Part shown: one piece after another, positions 8,913 to 17,784 of the stretch
Layout of the letters: the number at the start of each line of letters is the position of its first letter
Numbering within the stretch: the stretch's first letter is position 1
Source: Marivita sp. XM-24bin2
Lineage (GTDB): Bacteria; Pseudomonadota; Alphaproteobacteria; Rhodobacterales; Rhodobacteraceae
NCBI GenBank assembly: GCA_003149565.1
Contig: QCWH01000034.1
Span: 1-44,340, forward strand
Direction: 5' to 3'
Length of the DNA stretch: 44,340 nt
Translations under genes and position numbers: made by a program
Notes under the pieces: model-generated
Told to the model about the DNA's origin: nothing
The model's input: only the letters and a program-made list of their open reading frames with translations
The model's database searches: none

Positions 8913-10790
8913 TCAACTTGCGCGTTTGATACCCATGAGCCGCGCCCGGGCACGGGGATCGCTGTCAAAGAGCGAGGCCAACTGTTCAGTCATCGCGCCC
9001 GCCAACTGCTCCACATCGGTGATCGTTACCGCGCGCTCGTAATAGCGCGTCACATCATGTCCGATGCCAATGGCCAGCAATTCCACCTGCTTGCGCCGCT
9101 CCACCATCGCAATCACATCGCGCAGGTGCTTTTCGAGGTAGTTCGCAGGGTTCACCGACAAAGTGCTGTCATCCACCGGGGCGCCGTCCGAGATCACCAT
9201 GAGGATCTTGCGCGCCTCGGAGCGGTGCAGCATCCGCCGATGCGCCCATTCAAGCGCTTCGCCGTCGATATTTTCCTTCAGCAGACCCTCTTTCATCATC
9301 AGACCAAGGTTCGACCGGGTCCGCCTCCACGGCGCGTCGGCACTCTTGTAGATGATATGACGGAGGTCGTTAAGACGTCCGGGCTGCTGTTCGCGGCCTT
9401 CGTTCAGCCACTTCTCACGGGCCTGACCACCCTTCCACGCGCGGGTGGTAAAGCCAAGGATCTCGACCTTGACCGAGCACCGCTCAAGCGTCCGGGCCAG
9501 AACATCCGCACAGATTGCGGCGATTGAGATCGGCCGGCCGCGCATGGAACCGGAATTGTCCAAAAGTAGCGTCACGACGGTATCGCGGAACTCGGTGTCC
9601 TTTTCGACTTTGAACGACAGAGGTGTGGTCGGGTTCGCCACCACGCGCGCCAAACGACCGGCATCAAGAATGCCTTCTTCGAGATCAAACTCCCACGACC
9701 GGTTCTGCTGTGCTTGCAAGCGACGCTGCAGCTTGTTCGCAAGACGGCTGACGGCACCTTTCAAAGGCTCAAGCTGTTGATCGAGATATGCCCGAAGCCG
9801 CTCAAGCTCGATCGGCTCGGCCAGTTCTTCTGCCAGAATCTCCTCGTCATGCGCTGAGTCGAAGACCTTGTACTCCGGGTCCGCCTCGGAGATCGGGGCA
9901 GGGGGCGGTGGCTCCAGAGGCGCTTCGCCCTCGGGCATCTCCGCCTCTTCACTCAACTCCTGATCGGCCATCTCATCCATGGACACCTGCGCTTGGCTGG
10001 GGTCCTGGGTCTCATCCTGGCTCGACTCCGGGCTTGCTTCGGCGTCTTCGCTTTCGTCCTCGTCCTGACCGGTGCTGTCAGGTTCCTGCTCTTCGTCGGT
10101 GCCCTCTTCGGCCTGATCCTGAGCGTCTTCGTCCAACTCGTCCGGGTCGTCACCAAGCTGGTCACCGTATCCCAGATCGCTGATGACAGCGCGGGTAAAG
10201 CGGGCAAATGCGGCTTGATCGCTCAGCACGTCCTGGAGGTTTTCGAGTGTCCCGCCAGCCTGATTTTCGATAAACCCGCGCCACAGGTCCATGACGTTCT
10301 GTGCACCTTCGGGCAGATCACGCCCGGTTGCGAGGTGACGCACCAGGTATCCGGCGGCTTCCGCAAGCGGTGCCTCAGACGCTTCCTTGATCTGGTCATA
10401 GCCGCGCCGCATCGCTTCATTTGCAATCTTGGCGTCAATATTGCCTGCAGTACCGGGCATGTCCCGAGCGCCCATCGCCTCGCAGCGCGCGGTTTCCATC
10501 GTTTCGTAAAGCTCGCGCGCCAGATCGCCTTGCGGCGCATAGCGGGCATGTGTGCCCGCATCGTGATAGCGACGGTACATCGCCATCGCATCCGCCGTGC
10601 CGCGCGCGAGCAGCACCTCATCGCGCGTCAACCGGCGACTGATCTGCGGCAGACGCATCGCGTCACCGGAAATACCGGACGGATCGACGGAGTAGCTCAC
10701 CGTAAGATCAGGGTCGTGCGCCATGACCTTGGTCGCTTCGGCCAGCGCTTTCTTGAAAGGATCGGCGGGGTTGTCTGTCGGTTTGCTCAT
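8913..10790 (-). CDS. cobT: Cobaltochelatase subunit CobT (aerobic B12 pathway)
   Basis: CobT works with CobS as the AAA+/VWA chelatase pair that, with CobN and ATP, inserts cobalt into hydrogenobyrinic acid a,c-diamide. The 625-residue protein has an N-terminal helical region, a strongly acidic middle rich in Asp/Glu/Gln/Ser (about residues 200-310), and a C-terminal von Willebrand A domain with the MIDAS motif DNSGSMRG near residue 410 and later [16 protein letters not shown] 10790 gives the family start [16 protein letters not shown]. Earlier in-frame codons extend into the promoter of the divergent gene. The usual partner cobS lies about 1 kb upstream on the same strand, but an opposite-strand gene separates them. 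Confidence 0.95.
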   Translation of the reverse strand: MSKPTDNPADPFKKALAEATKVMAHDPDLTVSYSVDPSGISGDAMRLPQISRRLTRDEVLLARGTADAMAMYRRYHDAGTHARYAPQGDLARELYETMETARCEAMGARDMPGTAGNIDAKIANEAMRRGYDQIKEASEAPLAEAAGYLVRHLATGRDLPEGAQNVMDLWRGFIENQAGGTLENLQDVLSDQAAFARFTRAVISDLGYGDQLGDDPDELDEDAQDQAEEGTDEEQEPDSTGQDEDESEDAEASPESSQDETQDPSQAQVSMDEMADQELSEEAEMPEGEAPLEPPPPAPISEADPEYKVFDSAHDEEILAEELAEPIELERLRAYLDQQLEPLKGAVSRLANKLQRRLQAQQNRSWEFDLEEGILDAGRLARVVANPTTPLSFKVEKDTEFRDTVVTLLLDNSGSMRGRPISIAAICADVLARTLERCSVKVEILGFTTRAWKGGQAREKWLNEGREQQPGRLNDLRHIIYKSADAPWRRTRSNLGLMMKEGLLKENIDGEALEWAHRRMLHRSEARKILMVISDGAPVDDSTLSVNPANYLEKHLRDVIAMVERRKQVELLAIGIGHDVTRYYERAVTITDVEQLAGAMTEQLASLFDSDPRARARLMGIKRAS

Positions 10791-10939
10791 GGCTTCCAAT
10801 CTATCCTTTCCATCGCCAGCGACAATCGGGAAAGCGTCAAAACCCCCACGCGAATTTGGAAAAACATGAAACCATACGCAGGTCGACACGTTCTCCCAGC
10901 AAGACGTGGCCGCGTCACATGAAAAAGTAGGAGAGAACG

Positions 10940-11689
10940 ATGACCCGTAGCCTAGTTTCGCCATCCATGCTGGCGCTCATTGCGGCAATGACCGTAACGC
11001 CGGCCATTGCACAGACGACCACCGAGAATGCCTCCGATGACGACGAGATGACAATGGAGGAAAAGATCACCGCAGCGGACGCCCCCGATATAGCGGAAAC
11101 CGACACCATGCAGGAACGTCAGCTTGCCCAGGATCAGCGCAACGATCCCAGCGCGTCCGGCATGTCTGGCCAATCCAATAACCGCATGGCCATGTCTGGA
11201 ATGCTTGGCATGTCGGGATCGGACAGCGGCTTTAGGGTGATGAGCCTGCAAAGTCTCGGTCACGACATCTACGAACGCGGCTTTCGCCAAGGGTATATCC
11301 GCGGCGTACAGGAAGCGCGTGAAGATTTCGCCAATCGGCTCGCCTTTCTGGCCAAGCGTGGCCAGTTGATGGAAAGCTATCGGGACTGGAACGTGACGGA
11401 GTCGACAACCGACAACGACGGCGCCTCGAACCAGTCGCAGAAGCAGACGCAAAATCAGTCCCAAGGCTCGTCGCAGATGAACAGTGGTTCGGACCAGACG
11501 GCGTCGAATTCCGCTGACGGCATGTCCGGCAAGCAGAATAACAGAGATCAGTACGATCTCAATCGTATCAGCGAAGAGGTCCGCGCGCGTCCCGGCGGCT
11601 CGATCATCGTTCTACCCGCAGGCATTTCGCCCGAGCGGTTCATTGAAAACCTCGTGGACAGTCGTGAAGAAGCGATTTCAGGCAATTAG
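10940..11689 (+). CDS. Secreted low-complexity protein of unknown function
   Basis: I do not recognise the family. The 249-residue product has a clear Sec signal peptide ending AIA, mature N-terminus QTTTENAS, and an ATG preceded by TAGGAGAG. The mature protein is acidic then Gln/Ser/Asn-rich, with two copies of a short motif (GMSGQSNNR and GMSGKQNNR) either side of a better-ordered middle containing [27 protein letters not shown]. The tail, [21 protein letters not shown], looks folded and may be an anchoring or interaction segment. It is probably periplasmic or extracellular. It sits between cobS and cobT on the opposite strand, with no evident link to cobalamin. A rho-independent terminator follows. 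Confidence 0.8.
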   Translation: MTRSLVSPSMLALIAAMTVTPAIAQTTTENASDDDEMTMEEKITAADAPDIAETDTMQERQLAQDQRNDPSASGMSGQSNNRMAMSGMLGMSGSDSGFRVMSLQSLGHDIYERGFRQGYIRGVQEAREDFANRLAFLAKRGQLMESYRDWNVTESTTDNDGASNQSQKQTQNQSQGSSQMNSGSDQTASNSADGMSGKQNNRDQYDLNRISEEVRARPGGSIIVLPAGISPERFIENLVDSREEAISGN

Positions 11690-11761
11690 TCGAGGCCGGG
11701 TCGCAGTCCGCTGTCACAAAGCGACCCGGACGGCTGACCGCGACACCACGTCAGCAGCCTG

Positions 11762-11790
11762 AGCGCGGCTCATTAGGGCCGCGCTTTTTT
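11762..11790 (+). terminator. Rho-independent terminator
   Basis: Stem AGCGCGGC (11762-11769) pairs with GCCGCGCT (11778-11785) around an eight-base loop and runs into six T residues. It ends the rightward secreted-protein gene and lies just past the cobS stop coming from the other side. Confidence 0.85.
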
Positions 11791-11814
11791 CGTCTCTGCT
11801 GTCGCCCGCCCGCG

Positions 11815-12801
11815 TTACGCGATGCTTAGGCTCGCCGCGCTTTCGGGCAATTCTTCGTCAAAGCAGCGCTGGTAGAACTCGGCTACGGTCTGGCGTTCAA
11901 GTTCATCGCATTTGTTGAGGAAGGACAGGCGGAAGGCGTAGCCCACATCGCGGAAGATCTCGGCGTTTTGCGCCCACGCAATCACGGTCCGTGGGCTCAT
12001 CACGGTGGACAGGTCGCCAGACATGAATGCGGTCCGCGAGAGGTCCGCCACGGTCACCATCTGGCGCACGGTTTTGCGGCCTTTCTCGGTGTTGTAATGC
12101 GGGGCCTTCGACAAGACGATTGAGGTTTCGGCGTCGATAGACAGGTAGTTCAGCGTCGCCACCAGCGACCAACGGTCCATCTGACCCTGGTTTATCTGCT
12201 GGGTGCCATGATAAAGACCCGTGGTGTCGCCCAGACCCACAGTGTTTGCGGTGGCGAAGATGCGGAAATACTTGTGCGGCGTGATGACCTCGTTCTGGTC
12301 GAGCAGAGTCAGCTTGCCGTCGGTTTCCAGAACCCGCTGGATCACGAACATCACGTCGGCGCGGCCCGCGTCGTATTCATCGAATACGATGGCGGTCGGG
12401 TTGCGCAGTGCCCAGGGCAGGATGCCTTCCTGGAACTGGGTGACCTGCTTGCCATCCACCAATTTGATAGCGTCCTTACCGATCAGGTCGATCCGGCTGA
12501 TATGGCTGTCGAGGTTTACCCGCACGCAAGGCCAGTTGAGCCGTGCCGCGACCTGTTCGATATGGGTCGATTTGCCGGTGCCGTGATAGCCTTGAATCAT
12601 CACCCGCCGATTGTTGCGAAAGCCGGCCAGGATCGCCAGCGACGTGTCCGGGTCGAACTTGTAGGTACTGTCGATGTCCGGCACGCGATCTGTCCGCTCG
12701 GGAAAACCGTGGACAACCATATCTGTATCAATGCCAAACACCTCGCGAACGGAAATTTCTTCTGTCGGTTTGGCGTTGATGTCGATCGTCCCGTCGGCCA
12801 T
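11815..12801 (-). CDS. cobS: Cobaltochelatase subunit CobS
   Basis: AAA+ ATPase partner of CobT in aerobic cobalt chelation, 328 residues. Walker A is [10 protein letters not shown] (71-80), Walker B is [10 protein letters not shown] (D141-E142), and the sensor region reads [23 protein letters not shown] 12801 with GAAGGAT upstream gives [25 protein letters not shown], the normal family start; an upstream in-frame ATG would add 16 unlikely residues. It is divergent from the ECF sigma gene at 12891, sharing an 89-base intergenic region. The cobT gene follows in the same direction after the intervening secreted-protein gene and both terminators, so cobS and cobT probably have separate transcripts. 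Confidence 0.96.
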   Translation of the reverse strand: MADGTIDINAKPTEEISVREVFGIDTDMVVHGFPERTDRVPDIDSTYKFDPDTSLAILAGFRNNRRVMIQGYHGTGKSTHIEQVAARLNWPCVRVNLDSHISRIDLIGKDAIKLVDGKQVTQFQEGILPWALRNPTAIVFDEYDAGRADVMFVIQRVLETDGKLTLLDQNEVITPHKYFRIFATANTVGLGDTTGLYHGTQQINQGQMDRWSLVATLNYLSIDAETSIVLSKAPHYNTEKGRKTVRQMVTVADLSRTAFMSGDLSTVMSPRTVIAWAQNAEIFRDVGYAFRLSFLNKCDELERQTVAEFYQRCFDEELPESAASLSIA

Positions 12802-12890
12802 GTTGCGGACATCCTTCTCAGCTGCATGTTTGCGTGTGTGGTGCAACATAATGGCGGGAGGGGCAAGGGAAAGGGCATGGGATTTCGTTG

Positions 12891-13433
12891 ATGACGCCGC
12901 AAGAAGAGGTGGAAAACCTCATTGCCCGCGTAGCGATGGGTGATCGCGCCGCGTTCACGCGTCTCTATGACCGCACCTCAGCGAAACTTTTTGGCGTCTG
13001 CCTGCGTGTGTTGGATGACCGCGTAGAGGCCGAGGAGGTGTTACAGGACGTGTTCGTGACGGTATGGAACAAGGCCGACAGCTATAAGGTCAACGGATAT
13101 TCTCCGATGACATGGCTGATCACGATCACCCGCAATCGGGCGATTGACCGCCGCCGTGCGCTCAAACAGCCGCCGGTTCCGATCGAAACGGCTGACCTTT
13201 TGCCGGACAGCAAGCCGGGGCCAGAAGGTGCCGCGCTTGCGGCGTCTGAGGCCCGACAGATACAGGCCTGCCTCGATGAATTGCCGCGCGCGCGCGGTCA
13301 TCTGGTGCGGCGCGTGTACCTTGACGGCTACAGCTATGCCGACCTTTCCCAGGCAACAGGAGTGAACCTGAACACCATTCGGACGTGGTTGCGCCGCAGT
13401 CTGATGGCCCTGCGGGAGTGCTTGAGCCGATGA
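12891..13433 (+). CDS. ECF-type RNA polymerase sigma factor (SigK/RpoE-like)
   Basis: Group 4 sigma factor of 180 residues. Region 2 (about 15-85) includes [20 protein letters not shown], the core-binding [17 protein letters not shown] and the -10-reading [17 protein letters not shown]. Region 4 (about 125-178) contains [50 protein letters not shown] 12891 is preferred over the TTG immediately before it. The stop overlaps the next gene's start in ATGA, so translation is coupled to the RskA-like anti-sigma factor that presumably controls it. Autoregulation is usual for such pairs, but I could not identify a convincing promoter in the 89-base upstream gap. Confidence 0.93.
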   Translation: MTPQEEVENLIARVAMGDRAAFTRLYDRTSAKLFGVCLRVLDDRVEAEEVLQDVFVTVWNKADSYKVNGYSPMTWLITITRNRAIDRRRALKQPPVPIETADLLPDSKPGPEGAALAASEARQIQACLDELPRARGHLVRRVYLDGYSYADLSQATGVNLNTIRTWLRRSLMALRECLSR

Positions 13434-14140
13434 GCGATCAGACTAAACAAGCGGGCGACACTGGCGGTGACGACGGTCGGGAACTGGCGGCGGAATATGC
13501 GCTGGGTCTCTTGAGTGACGCCGAGATTGCGGCGTTCGAAGCGCGTCTTGAAGAGGACGCCGAACTCCGGGCAGATGTCTTGGCATGGCAAGAGCATTTC
13601 GCTGCGGCCATCTATCAAGAGACCGAAGCGGTGGAGCCATCCCCGCAACTGGCGAAGCGCTTGCAGACGGTCCTGTTCAAGCCCGAAAAGCGCAGCCTCT
13701 GGCAACAGATCTGGCCCTACGGATTGGGTGGCGTCGCCGCAGCGCTGGTGCTTTGGCTGTCGGTGACCACGGGATTGGTCACCCTGGACGACGCGCTGCG
13801 CGCTGATCTGGTCGCCGAGTTGGCGCCGACAGAGGATGGCGAGGGTCTATTGATCCGCGCGGCAGTCGATACCGAGCGTGGCGCGGTGCAAGTTGTTCGC
13901 TCAGCCGGGGCCGCGCCAGAGGGACGTGTTTTTGAACTTTGGCTGATTGCCGGAGACACAGCCCCGGTGTCTCTTGGCCTTCTAAGCGCTGATGAAAGCA
14001 CGCTCATTGATCTGCCGGAAGACATCCTGGCAGACCTGCCCGGTGCGCTCTTGGCAATTTCAGATGAACCGCCGGGCGGCTCACCGACGGGGGCGCCAAC
14101 CGGACTTGTCAGGGCGGCAGGTCCGCTCACAGCCTCGTGA
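13430..14140 (+). CDS. RskA-like membrane anti-sigma factor
   Basis: Predicted single-pass inner-membrane anti-sigma factor, 236 residues. The N-terminal cytoplasmic part (ELAAEYALGLLSDAEIAAFEARLEED) is the sigma-binding domain. A membrane helix lies near residues 98-116 (GLGGVAAALVLWLSVTTGLV). The periplasmic part is an anti-sigma-K RskA C-terminal domain (FELWLIAGDTAPVSLGLL ... LLAISDEPPGGSPTGAPTGLVRAAG). The protein has no cysteine, so it is not a zinc-binding ZAS/ChrR-type sensor. Its start overlaps the sigma stop by four bases. Release of the sigma factor by regulated proteolysis is known for this class and inferred here. Confidence 0.9.
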   Translation: MSDQTKQAGDTGGDDGRELAAEYALGLLSDAEIAAFEARLEEDAELRADVLAWQEHFAAAIYQETEAVEPSPQLAKRLQTVLFKPEKRSLWQQIWPYGLGGVAAALVLWLSVTTGLVTLDDALRADLVAELAPTEDGEGLLIRAAVDTERGAVQVVRSAGAAPEGRVFELWLIAGDTAPVSLGLLSADESTLIDLPEDILADLPGALLAISDEPPGGSPTGAPTGLVRAAGPLTAS

Positions 14141-14199
14141 TCGACTTGTGAACCGGATGTTTGAAACGCCTCCGACCTGACGTCCGTGTCTACGTCCGA

Positions 14200-14218
14200 C
14201 CCGCCGGGAGCCGGCGGG
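14200..14218 (+). promoter_or_regulatory. Hairpin in the leader of the fasciclin gene
   Basis: Perfect 8-bp stem CCCGCCGG/CCGGCGGG with loop GAG, followed by AAAATCTGGAGG and the start codon at 14236. It ends seven bases before the ribosome site. It could stabilise the message, attenuate read-through from the anti-sigma gene, or mark a processing point. There is no T-tract, so a simple terminator is less likely. Confidence 0.45.
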
Positions 14219-14235
14219 AAAATCTGGAGGACGTT

Positions 14236-14805
14236 ATGACACTGAAGACTTTCATCGCCGCTGCACTGGCAACAACGACACTGACCGGGGCCGCATTGGC
14301 CGAAAGCCATGCTGGCACGGACAATCCAATGGTTGGTGGCGCCGCCATGTTCCCGGACAAGAATATTGTCGAAAACGCTGTCAACTCTGCGGACCATACA
14401 ACCCTGGTCGCCGCAGTCAAAGCGGCCGACTTGGTAGATACCTTGATGGGCGAAGGTCCGTTCACTGTATTTGCTCCGACGAATGCCGCTTTTGATCGCA
14501 TTTCCGACGAGTCCCTGAACGCGCTCTTGCAGCCATCGGCGAAAGCTCAACTGGCTCAGATCCTGACCTGTCATGTTGTTGCGGCCAATGCGATGTCTGA
14601 CGCCATCGCGGGGATGATCGCTGATGACGGTGGTATGCATCCGGTTCAGACGGTTGGCGGTTGCACGCTGCAGGCCAAGATGGACGGCTCGAAAATCACA
14701 CTCACGGACGAGAACGGTCGCGATGCCACCGTGACGATTGCGGATGTGCGGCAGTCGAACGGGGTCATTCACGTGATCGACCGCGTGCTTTTGCCGGCTC
14801 AGTAA
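14236..14805 (+). CDS. Secreted fasciclin (FAS1) domain protein
   Basis: Exported 189-residue protein with a Sec signal ending ALA before ESHAGTDNP, then one FAS1 domain (about 40-187). Domain hallmarks are ADHTTLVAAVKAADLVDTL, the H1 box GPFTVFAPTNAAFDRI, and the H2-like C-terminal GVIHVIDRVLLP. Two cysteines (LTCHVV and GGCTLQ) could form a periplasmic disulfide. ATG 14236 follows TGGAGG; an earlier in-frame ATG lacks a ribosome site and would bury the signal peptide. FAS1 domains mediate surface adhesion or ligand binding. It follows an ECF sigma/RskA pair, matching the mycobacterial case where SigK/RskA controls FAS1 proteins MPT70 and MPT83. That it is a target here is inference. Confidence 0.92.
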   Translation: MTLKTFIAAALATTTLTGAALAESHAGTDNPMVGGAAMFPDKNIVENAVNSADHTTLVAAVKAADLVDTLMGEGPFTVFAPTNAAFDRISDESLNALLQPSAKAQLAQILTCHVVAANAMSDAIAGMIADDGGMHPVQTVGGCTLQAKMDGSKITLTDENGRDATVTIADVRQSNGVIHVIDRVLLPAQ

Positions 14806-14850
14806 GCCCCTGATCCCCAACCGCGGGGTTGAAAGGTCGCGCAAAAGTGT

Positions 14851-14885
14851 GTGCCCCGGTCTTGTTTTAAAACAGTCCGGGGCAC
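14851..14885. promoter_or_regulatory. Long imperfect hairpin between the fasciclin gene and msrB
   Basis: Outer arms GTGCCCCGG (14851-14859) and CCGGGGCAC (14877-14885) enclose the inner palindrome TGTTTTAAAACA (14863-14874), giving a 15-bp interrupted stem. It lies 29 bases before the msrB start codon. It may terminate the fasciclin message or be an operator or leader structure for msrB. Confidence 0.5.
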
Positions 14886-14913
14886 CATGTTTTCAACAAA
14901 GAAGGAGGACAAG

Positions 14914-15387
14914 ATGTTGAGACGACGTTTCCTGCAGACCGCCGCCGCTGCGGTCGGGCTTGGCGCTCTTGCAAAAGGCACCCAAGCCGCAGAAGGCACG
15001 TTTGAGGTGACCCGCTCCAAAGCGGAGTGGAAAGACATGCTGACCTCGCTTGAATACCGGGTGATGCGCGAGGAAGGCACCGAGCGTGCGTTTTCTTCTC
15101 CGCTCAATGACGAGAAGCGTGATGGCATGTTCCACTGCAAGGGCTGCGATCTCGCGCTCTACGCGTCCGAGCACAAATATGACAGCGGTACAGGCTGGCC
15201 CAGTTTCTGGAAAGCACAAGCCAATGCGATCGGAACCAAACCAGATCGGTCGCTGTTCATGGTGCGCACGGAATGCCATTGCCGCCGATGCGGAAGCCAC
15301 TTGGGGCACATCTTTGACGATGGGCCGCAACCCACGGGCAAGCGTCACTGTATAAACGGTGTCAGCCTGACCTTCCGTGCGGCTTGA
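14914..15387 (+). CDS. msrB: Tat-exported methionine-R-sulfoxide reductase
   Basis: Reduces the R-diastereomer of methionine sulfoxide in proteins, here probably in the periplasm. The N-terminus carries a twin-arginine signal RRRFLQTAAAAVGLGALA. The 157-residue protein has both zinc-binding CxxC pairs (C75/C78 and C123/C126), the GTGWPSF substrate loop (92-98), GSHLGHIFDDGP, and the catalytic cysteine in RHCINGVSLTF (C146). C121 next to the second zinc pair could serve as a resolving cysteine. The start follows AAGGAGG by five bases. Its place after the sigma/anti-sigma/FAS1 genes suggests an envelope oxidation response. No msrA is present nearby. Confidence 0.95.
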   Translation: MLRRRFLQTAAAAVGLGALAKGTQAAEGTFEVTRSKAEWKDMLTSLEYRVMREEGTERAFSSPLNDEKRDGMFHCKGCDLALYASEHKYDSGTGWPSFWKAQANAIGTKPDRSLFMVRTECHCRRCGSHLGHIFDDGPQPTGKRHCINGVSLTFRAA

Positions 15388-15412
15388 GACGCACAAAGCC
15401 TTCAAGAATCCT

Positions 15413-15438
15413 GTGTAAACTCTGTAAAGAGTTTACAC
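15413..15438. terminator. Convergent hairpin between msrB and the UbiH-type gene
   Basis: Perfect 10-bp stem GTGTAAACTC (15413-15422) with GAGTTTACAC (15429-15438) and loop TGTAAA. It lies between two convergent genes and covers the stop codon of the leftward one. Bidirectional 3'-end function is likely, although no long T-tract follows. Confidence 0.6.
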
Positions 15439-16629
15439 GCCGCGTGCGCCGAGGCCCAACTGCATCAGCGTTTTGCGAACCGGTTTCAGCGTATAGAGTA
15501 CGTCAAGCCCCTTGGCCCGGATGTCGCGAAGCGGCTGCGCGCTGAGCATTGATGTTCGGTTCAACAGCGTGATCCCGGTCACACGGGCGCGGATATCGAC
15601 GATGCGTTTCTGATGATACGCGTCCAGCATTTTGCGGTCGCCAATATCCTCGCCACTTTGCCGCGCCAGCTCACGCAAGACGCTCAGGTCTTTGAGGCTC
15701 ATGTTCAAGCCCTGCGCGCCGATGGGCGGCACCACATGCGCCGCCTCTGCCACGAGTGCGAGACGTTCTCCGCTAAGACGGTCTGCATGCTGACTAATTA
15801 TCGGCCAGATTGTGCGCCGTGACGCCAAGGTGAGAGGTCCAAACAGGCTGCAGGAGCGGGTTGTCATCGCCTCTTCAAAGGCATCTGTGTCCAACGCCAT
15901 CAGTGCCTCTGCGTTTGGTCCTTCCTCCATCCAAACAATCGCCGAGGACGGACGTCCGTCGAGATCGGGCAGAGGTACAAAGGTGAAAGGCCCTCCGGTG
16001 CGGTGTATCTCGGTCGAGACATTCTCATGCGGGATGGGATGGGTTACGGCGAATGCCAGCGCCTTCTGTCCAAACCGCGTGGTCTCTACGTCGATGCCAG
16101 CGGCGGCTCGCATGGGTGAATTACGCCCGTCGGCCGCGATCACCAATTTGCAGCGCACCTTTGTGCCATCGCTCAGACCGACACGGGCTTCGGCCTCACG
16201 TGTGAAGAGAGACGTCGTCCCGGTGCCTGCGCGGAAGGTGACATTCTTCATTTCGTCCAGATGAGCCACAAATTCGCGCCGCAAAAGCCAGTTGGGCAGG
16301 TTCCACCCGAACGGAAGGTCCGAGATGTCGGAGGCATTGAATTCCTTGGTTACGCGGGCCTTTGCCTCTTCGCCACCAGCGTCAACGATCCGCATGACCT
16401 GAAGTGGCATGGCGTGATCCGCAAGCCGCGCCCAAAGGCCGATATCATCCAGAAACGCCTGCGCCGGTTGCAGAAAAGCCGTCGTGCGCAAATCCGCGCC
16501 GACGGCATTCCGATCGGTTACCGGCGGTGCGGGATCGAGACAGAGGACCGAGTAGCCATCAGCACCAAAGGCGGCGGCCGCGGCCAGCCCGGCAATTCCG
16601 CCTCCGGAAACGACGATGTCAAATGTCAT
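15433..16629 (-). CDS. UbiH/UbiF-family FAD-dependent hydroxylase
   Basis: Flavoprotein monooxygenase of the UbiH/VisC/COQ6 family, 398 residues, expected to hydroxylate the ring of a ubiquinone precursor. The Rossmann FAD motif VVSGGGIAGLAAAAAFG starts at residue 6, the DG motif is in LVIAADGRNSPMR, and the third motif reads ALVAEAAHVVPPIGAQGLNMSLKDL. The usual GDAAH is AEAAH, losing the aspartate that commonly contacts the FAD ribityl chain; other roseobacterial members may share this. Which ring position it acts on cannot be read from sequence. It converges on msrB and is preceded by a small membrane-protein gene. Confidence 0.88.
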   Translation of the reverse strand: MTFDIVVSGGGIAGLAAAAAFGADGYSVLCLDPAPPVTDRNAVGADLRTTAFLQPAQAFLDDIGLWARLADHAMPLQVMRIVDAGGEEAKARVTKEFNASDISDLPFGWNLPNWLLRREFVAHLDEMKNVTFRAGTGTTSLFTREAEARVGLSDGTKVRCKLVIAADGRNSPMRAAAGIDVETTRFGQKALAFAVTHPIPHENVSTEIHRTGGPFTFVPLPDLDGRPSSAIVWMEEGPNAEALMALDTDAFEEAMTTRSCSLFGPLTLASRRTIWPIISQHADRLSGERLALVAEAAHVVPPIGAQGLNMSLKDLSVLRELARQSGEDIGDRKMLDAYHQKRIVDIRARVTGITLLNRTSMLSAQPLRDIRAKGLDVLYTLKPVRKTLMQLGLGARGV

Positions 16630-16704
16630 GGCGCGGCCCTTTGGTATTGCGGTTGGCCTCGCTTATAGGCAGGCGTTGCCCAAAACGCGATGCGTCAGGG
16701 TGTG

Positions 16705-16950
16705 CTATTTGCCCACCGTGATCAGGATGAGCACCAACATGACCACGGGCACCAAAGCCAGAGCCGTCATGGTCAAAGCCACCACACCCCATTGCATCAC
16801 CGCCAGCACCAAGAGGGTGAAGAGCGCGACAAGAAGATAGTAAATCGTGTCCGGTCCGCCCTCTTTCAGATCGCGAACGACCCAGCCCAACACAGGTACG
16901 GAGTAAAATGGATTGCGGCGCCGCGCGCCTGTCGGTTCATAAATAGACAT
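16705..16950 (-). CDS. Small conserved membrane protein
   Basis: An 81-residue inner-membrane protein. The first 35 residues are soluble (MSIYEPTGARRRNPFYSVPVLGWVVRDLKEGG), followed by two adjacent hydrophobic helices (about 37-56 and 58-79). The aspartate/lysine-rich segment just before the first helix is likely cytoplasmic. I do not recognise a named family, and no catalytic motif is visible. It lies 75 bases upstream of the UbiH-type gene on the same strand and may be co-transcribed. Frame openness, hydrophobic pattern and an isolated intergenic position support it being real. Confidence 0.72.
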   Translation of the reverse strand: MSIYEPTGARRRNPFYSVPVLGWVVRDLKEGGPDTIYYLLVALFTLLVLAVMQWGVVALTMTALALVPVVMLVLILITVGK

Positions 16951-17036
16951 CTGGAACCCCTATTTTGTCTGCAAGACAGATAGGCACTGAAATCCGCTGC
17001 AACACTGCCAAATTGCCGCAATGCAGAAAATCGGGT

Positions 17037-17681
17037 TCAGGTCAGCCGGGCGAGGAACTCGGTCAGGTCTTCGGTGTGGTGATGAATGTGCTCTGCAGGA
17101 ATGGCATCCGGCGCGACATGCACGGTTTTCATCCCCATCGCATGTGGCGCGGCGAGATTGCGGGGATCGTCTTCGAACATGGCTGCGGTCTTCGTGTCGG
17201 TGCCATCGAGACCGAACACCAGCTCAAACGCGCTGCGTTCGGGCTTTGGTTTGAAATCGGCATGTTCCACGCCGTAGACCGCATCGAAGATATCGTCCAG
17301 ACCGCGGGCTTTCAGTACGTTGCGAGCATAAGGCTCTGATCCGTTGGTGTAGACAATCTTGCGCCCTGGTAGGTCGCGGATCAGGGAGGCCAGATAGGGG
17401 TCTTCGGAGAGAACGGAAAAATCAATATTGTGCACATCGTGCAGATATGGCCCCGGGTCAACGTCGTGCTCGCGCATCAACCCTGCCAGTGTTGTCCCAT
17501 AGGTCTTCCAATACTCGACCCGCAGCGTGTTGGCGCGATCCTGATCGACCCCAAGCGCGTCCATGACGAATTTCGTCATGCGGACCTCGATTTGGTCGAA
17601 CAGACGGACGGCAGGCGAATAAAGGGTGTTGTCGAGATCGAACACCCAGTGGCGCACATGTTGAAAAGCAGACTTGACCAT
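17037..17681 (-). CDS. HAD-family pyrimidine 5'-nucleotidase
   Basis: Soluble phosphatase of the SDT1/PhoE-like HAD branch, 214 residues, likely dephosphorylating pyrimidine nucleotides. HAD motif I is WVFDLDNTLY (nucleophile D15 and D17), motif II is IVYTNGSEPYARNVL, motif III is the lysine region DFKPKPERSAFE, and motif IV is AAMFEDDPRNLAAPHAMGM. The cap insert after motif I is short and helical, as in this subgroup. ATG 17681 gives MVKSAFQHVRHWVFDLD; an earlier codon adds twelve basic residues without family support. It is divergent from the GntR regulator at 17785. Confidence 0.9.
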   Translation of the reverse strand: MVKSAFQHVRHWVFDLDNTLYSPAVRLFDQIEVRMTKFVMDALGVDQDRANTLRVEYWKTYGTTLAGLMREHDVDPGPYLHDVHNIDFSVLSEDPYLASLIRDLPGRKIVYTNGSEPYARNVLKARGLDDIFDAVYGVEHADFKPKPERSAFELVFGLDGTDTKTAAMFEDDPRNLAAPHAMGMKTVHVAPDAIPAEHIHHHTEDLTEFLARLT

Positions 17682-17784
17682 ACCGCGCAATCTACGCGCG
17701 CTGCGTGGCCGCGGCAATGGCTCAACTTGCGTCTTGCGAGGTCGCAGGGCTATCGTGCCGACACATGGATAAGGATCGCGCCAT

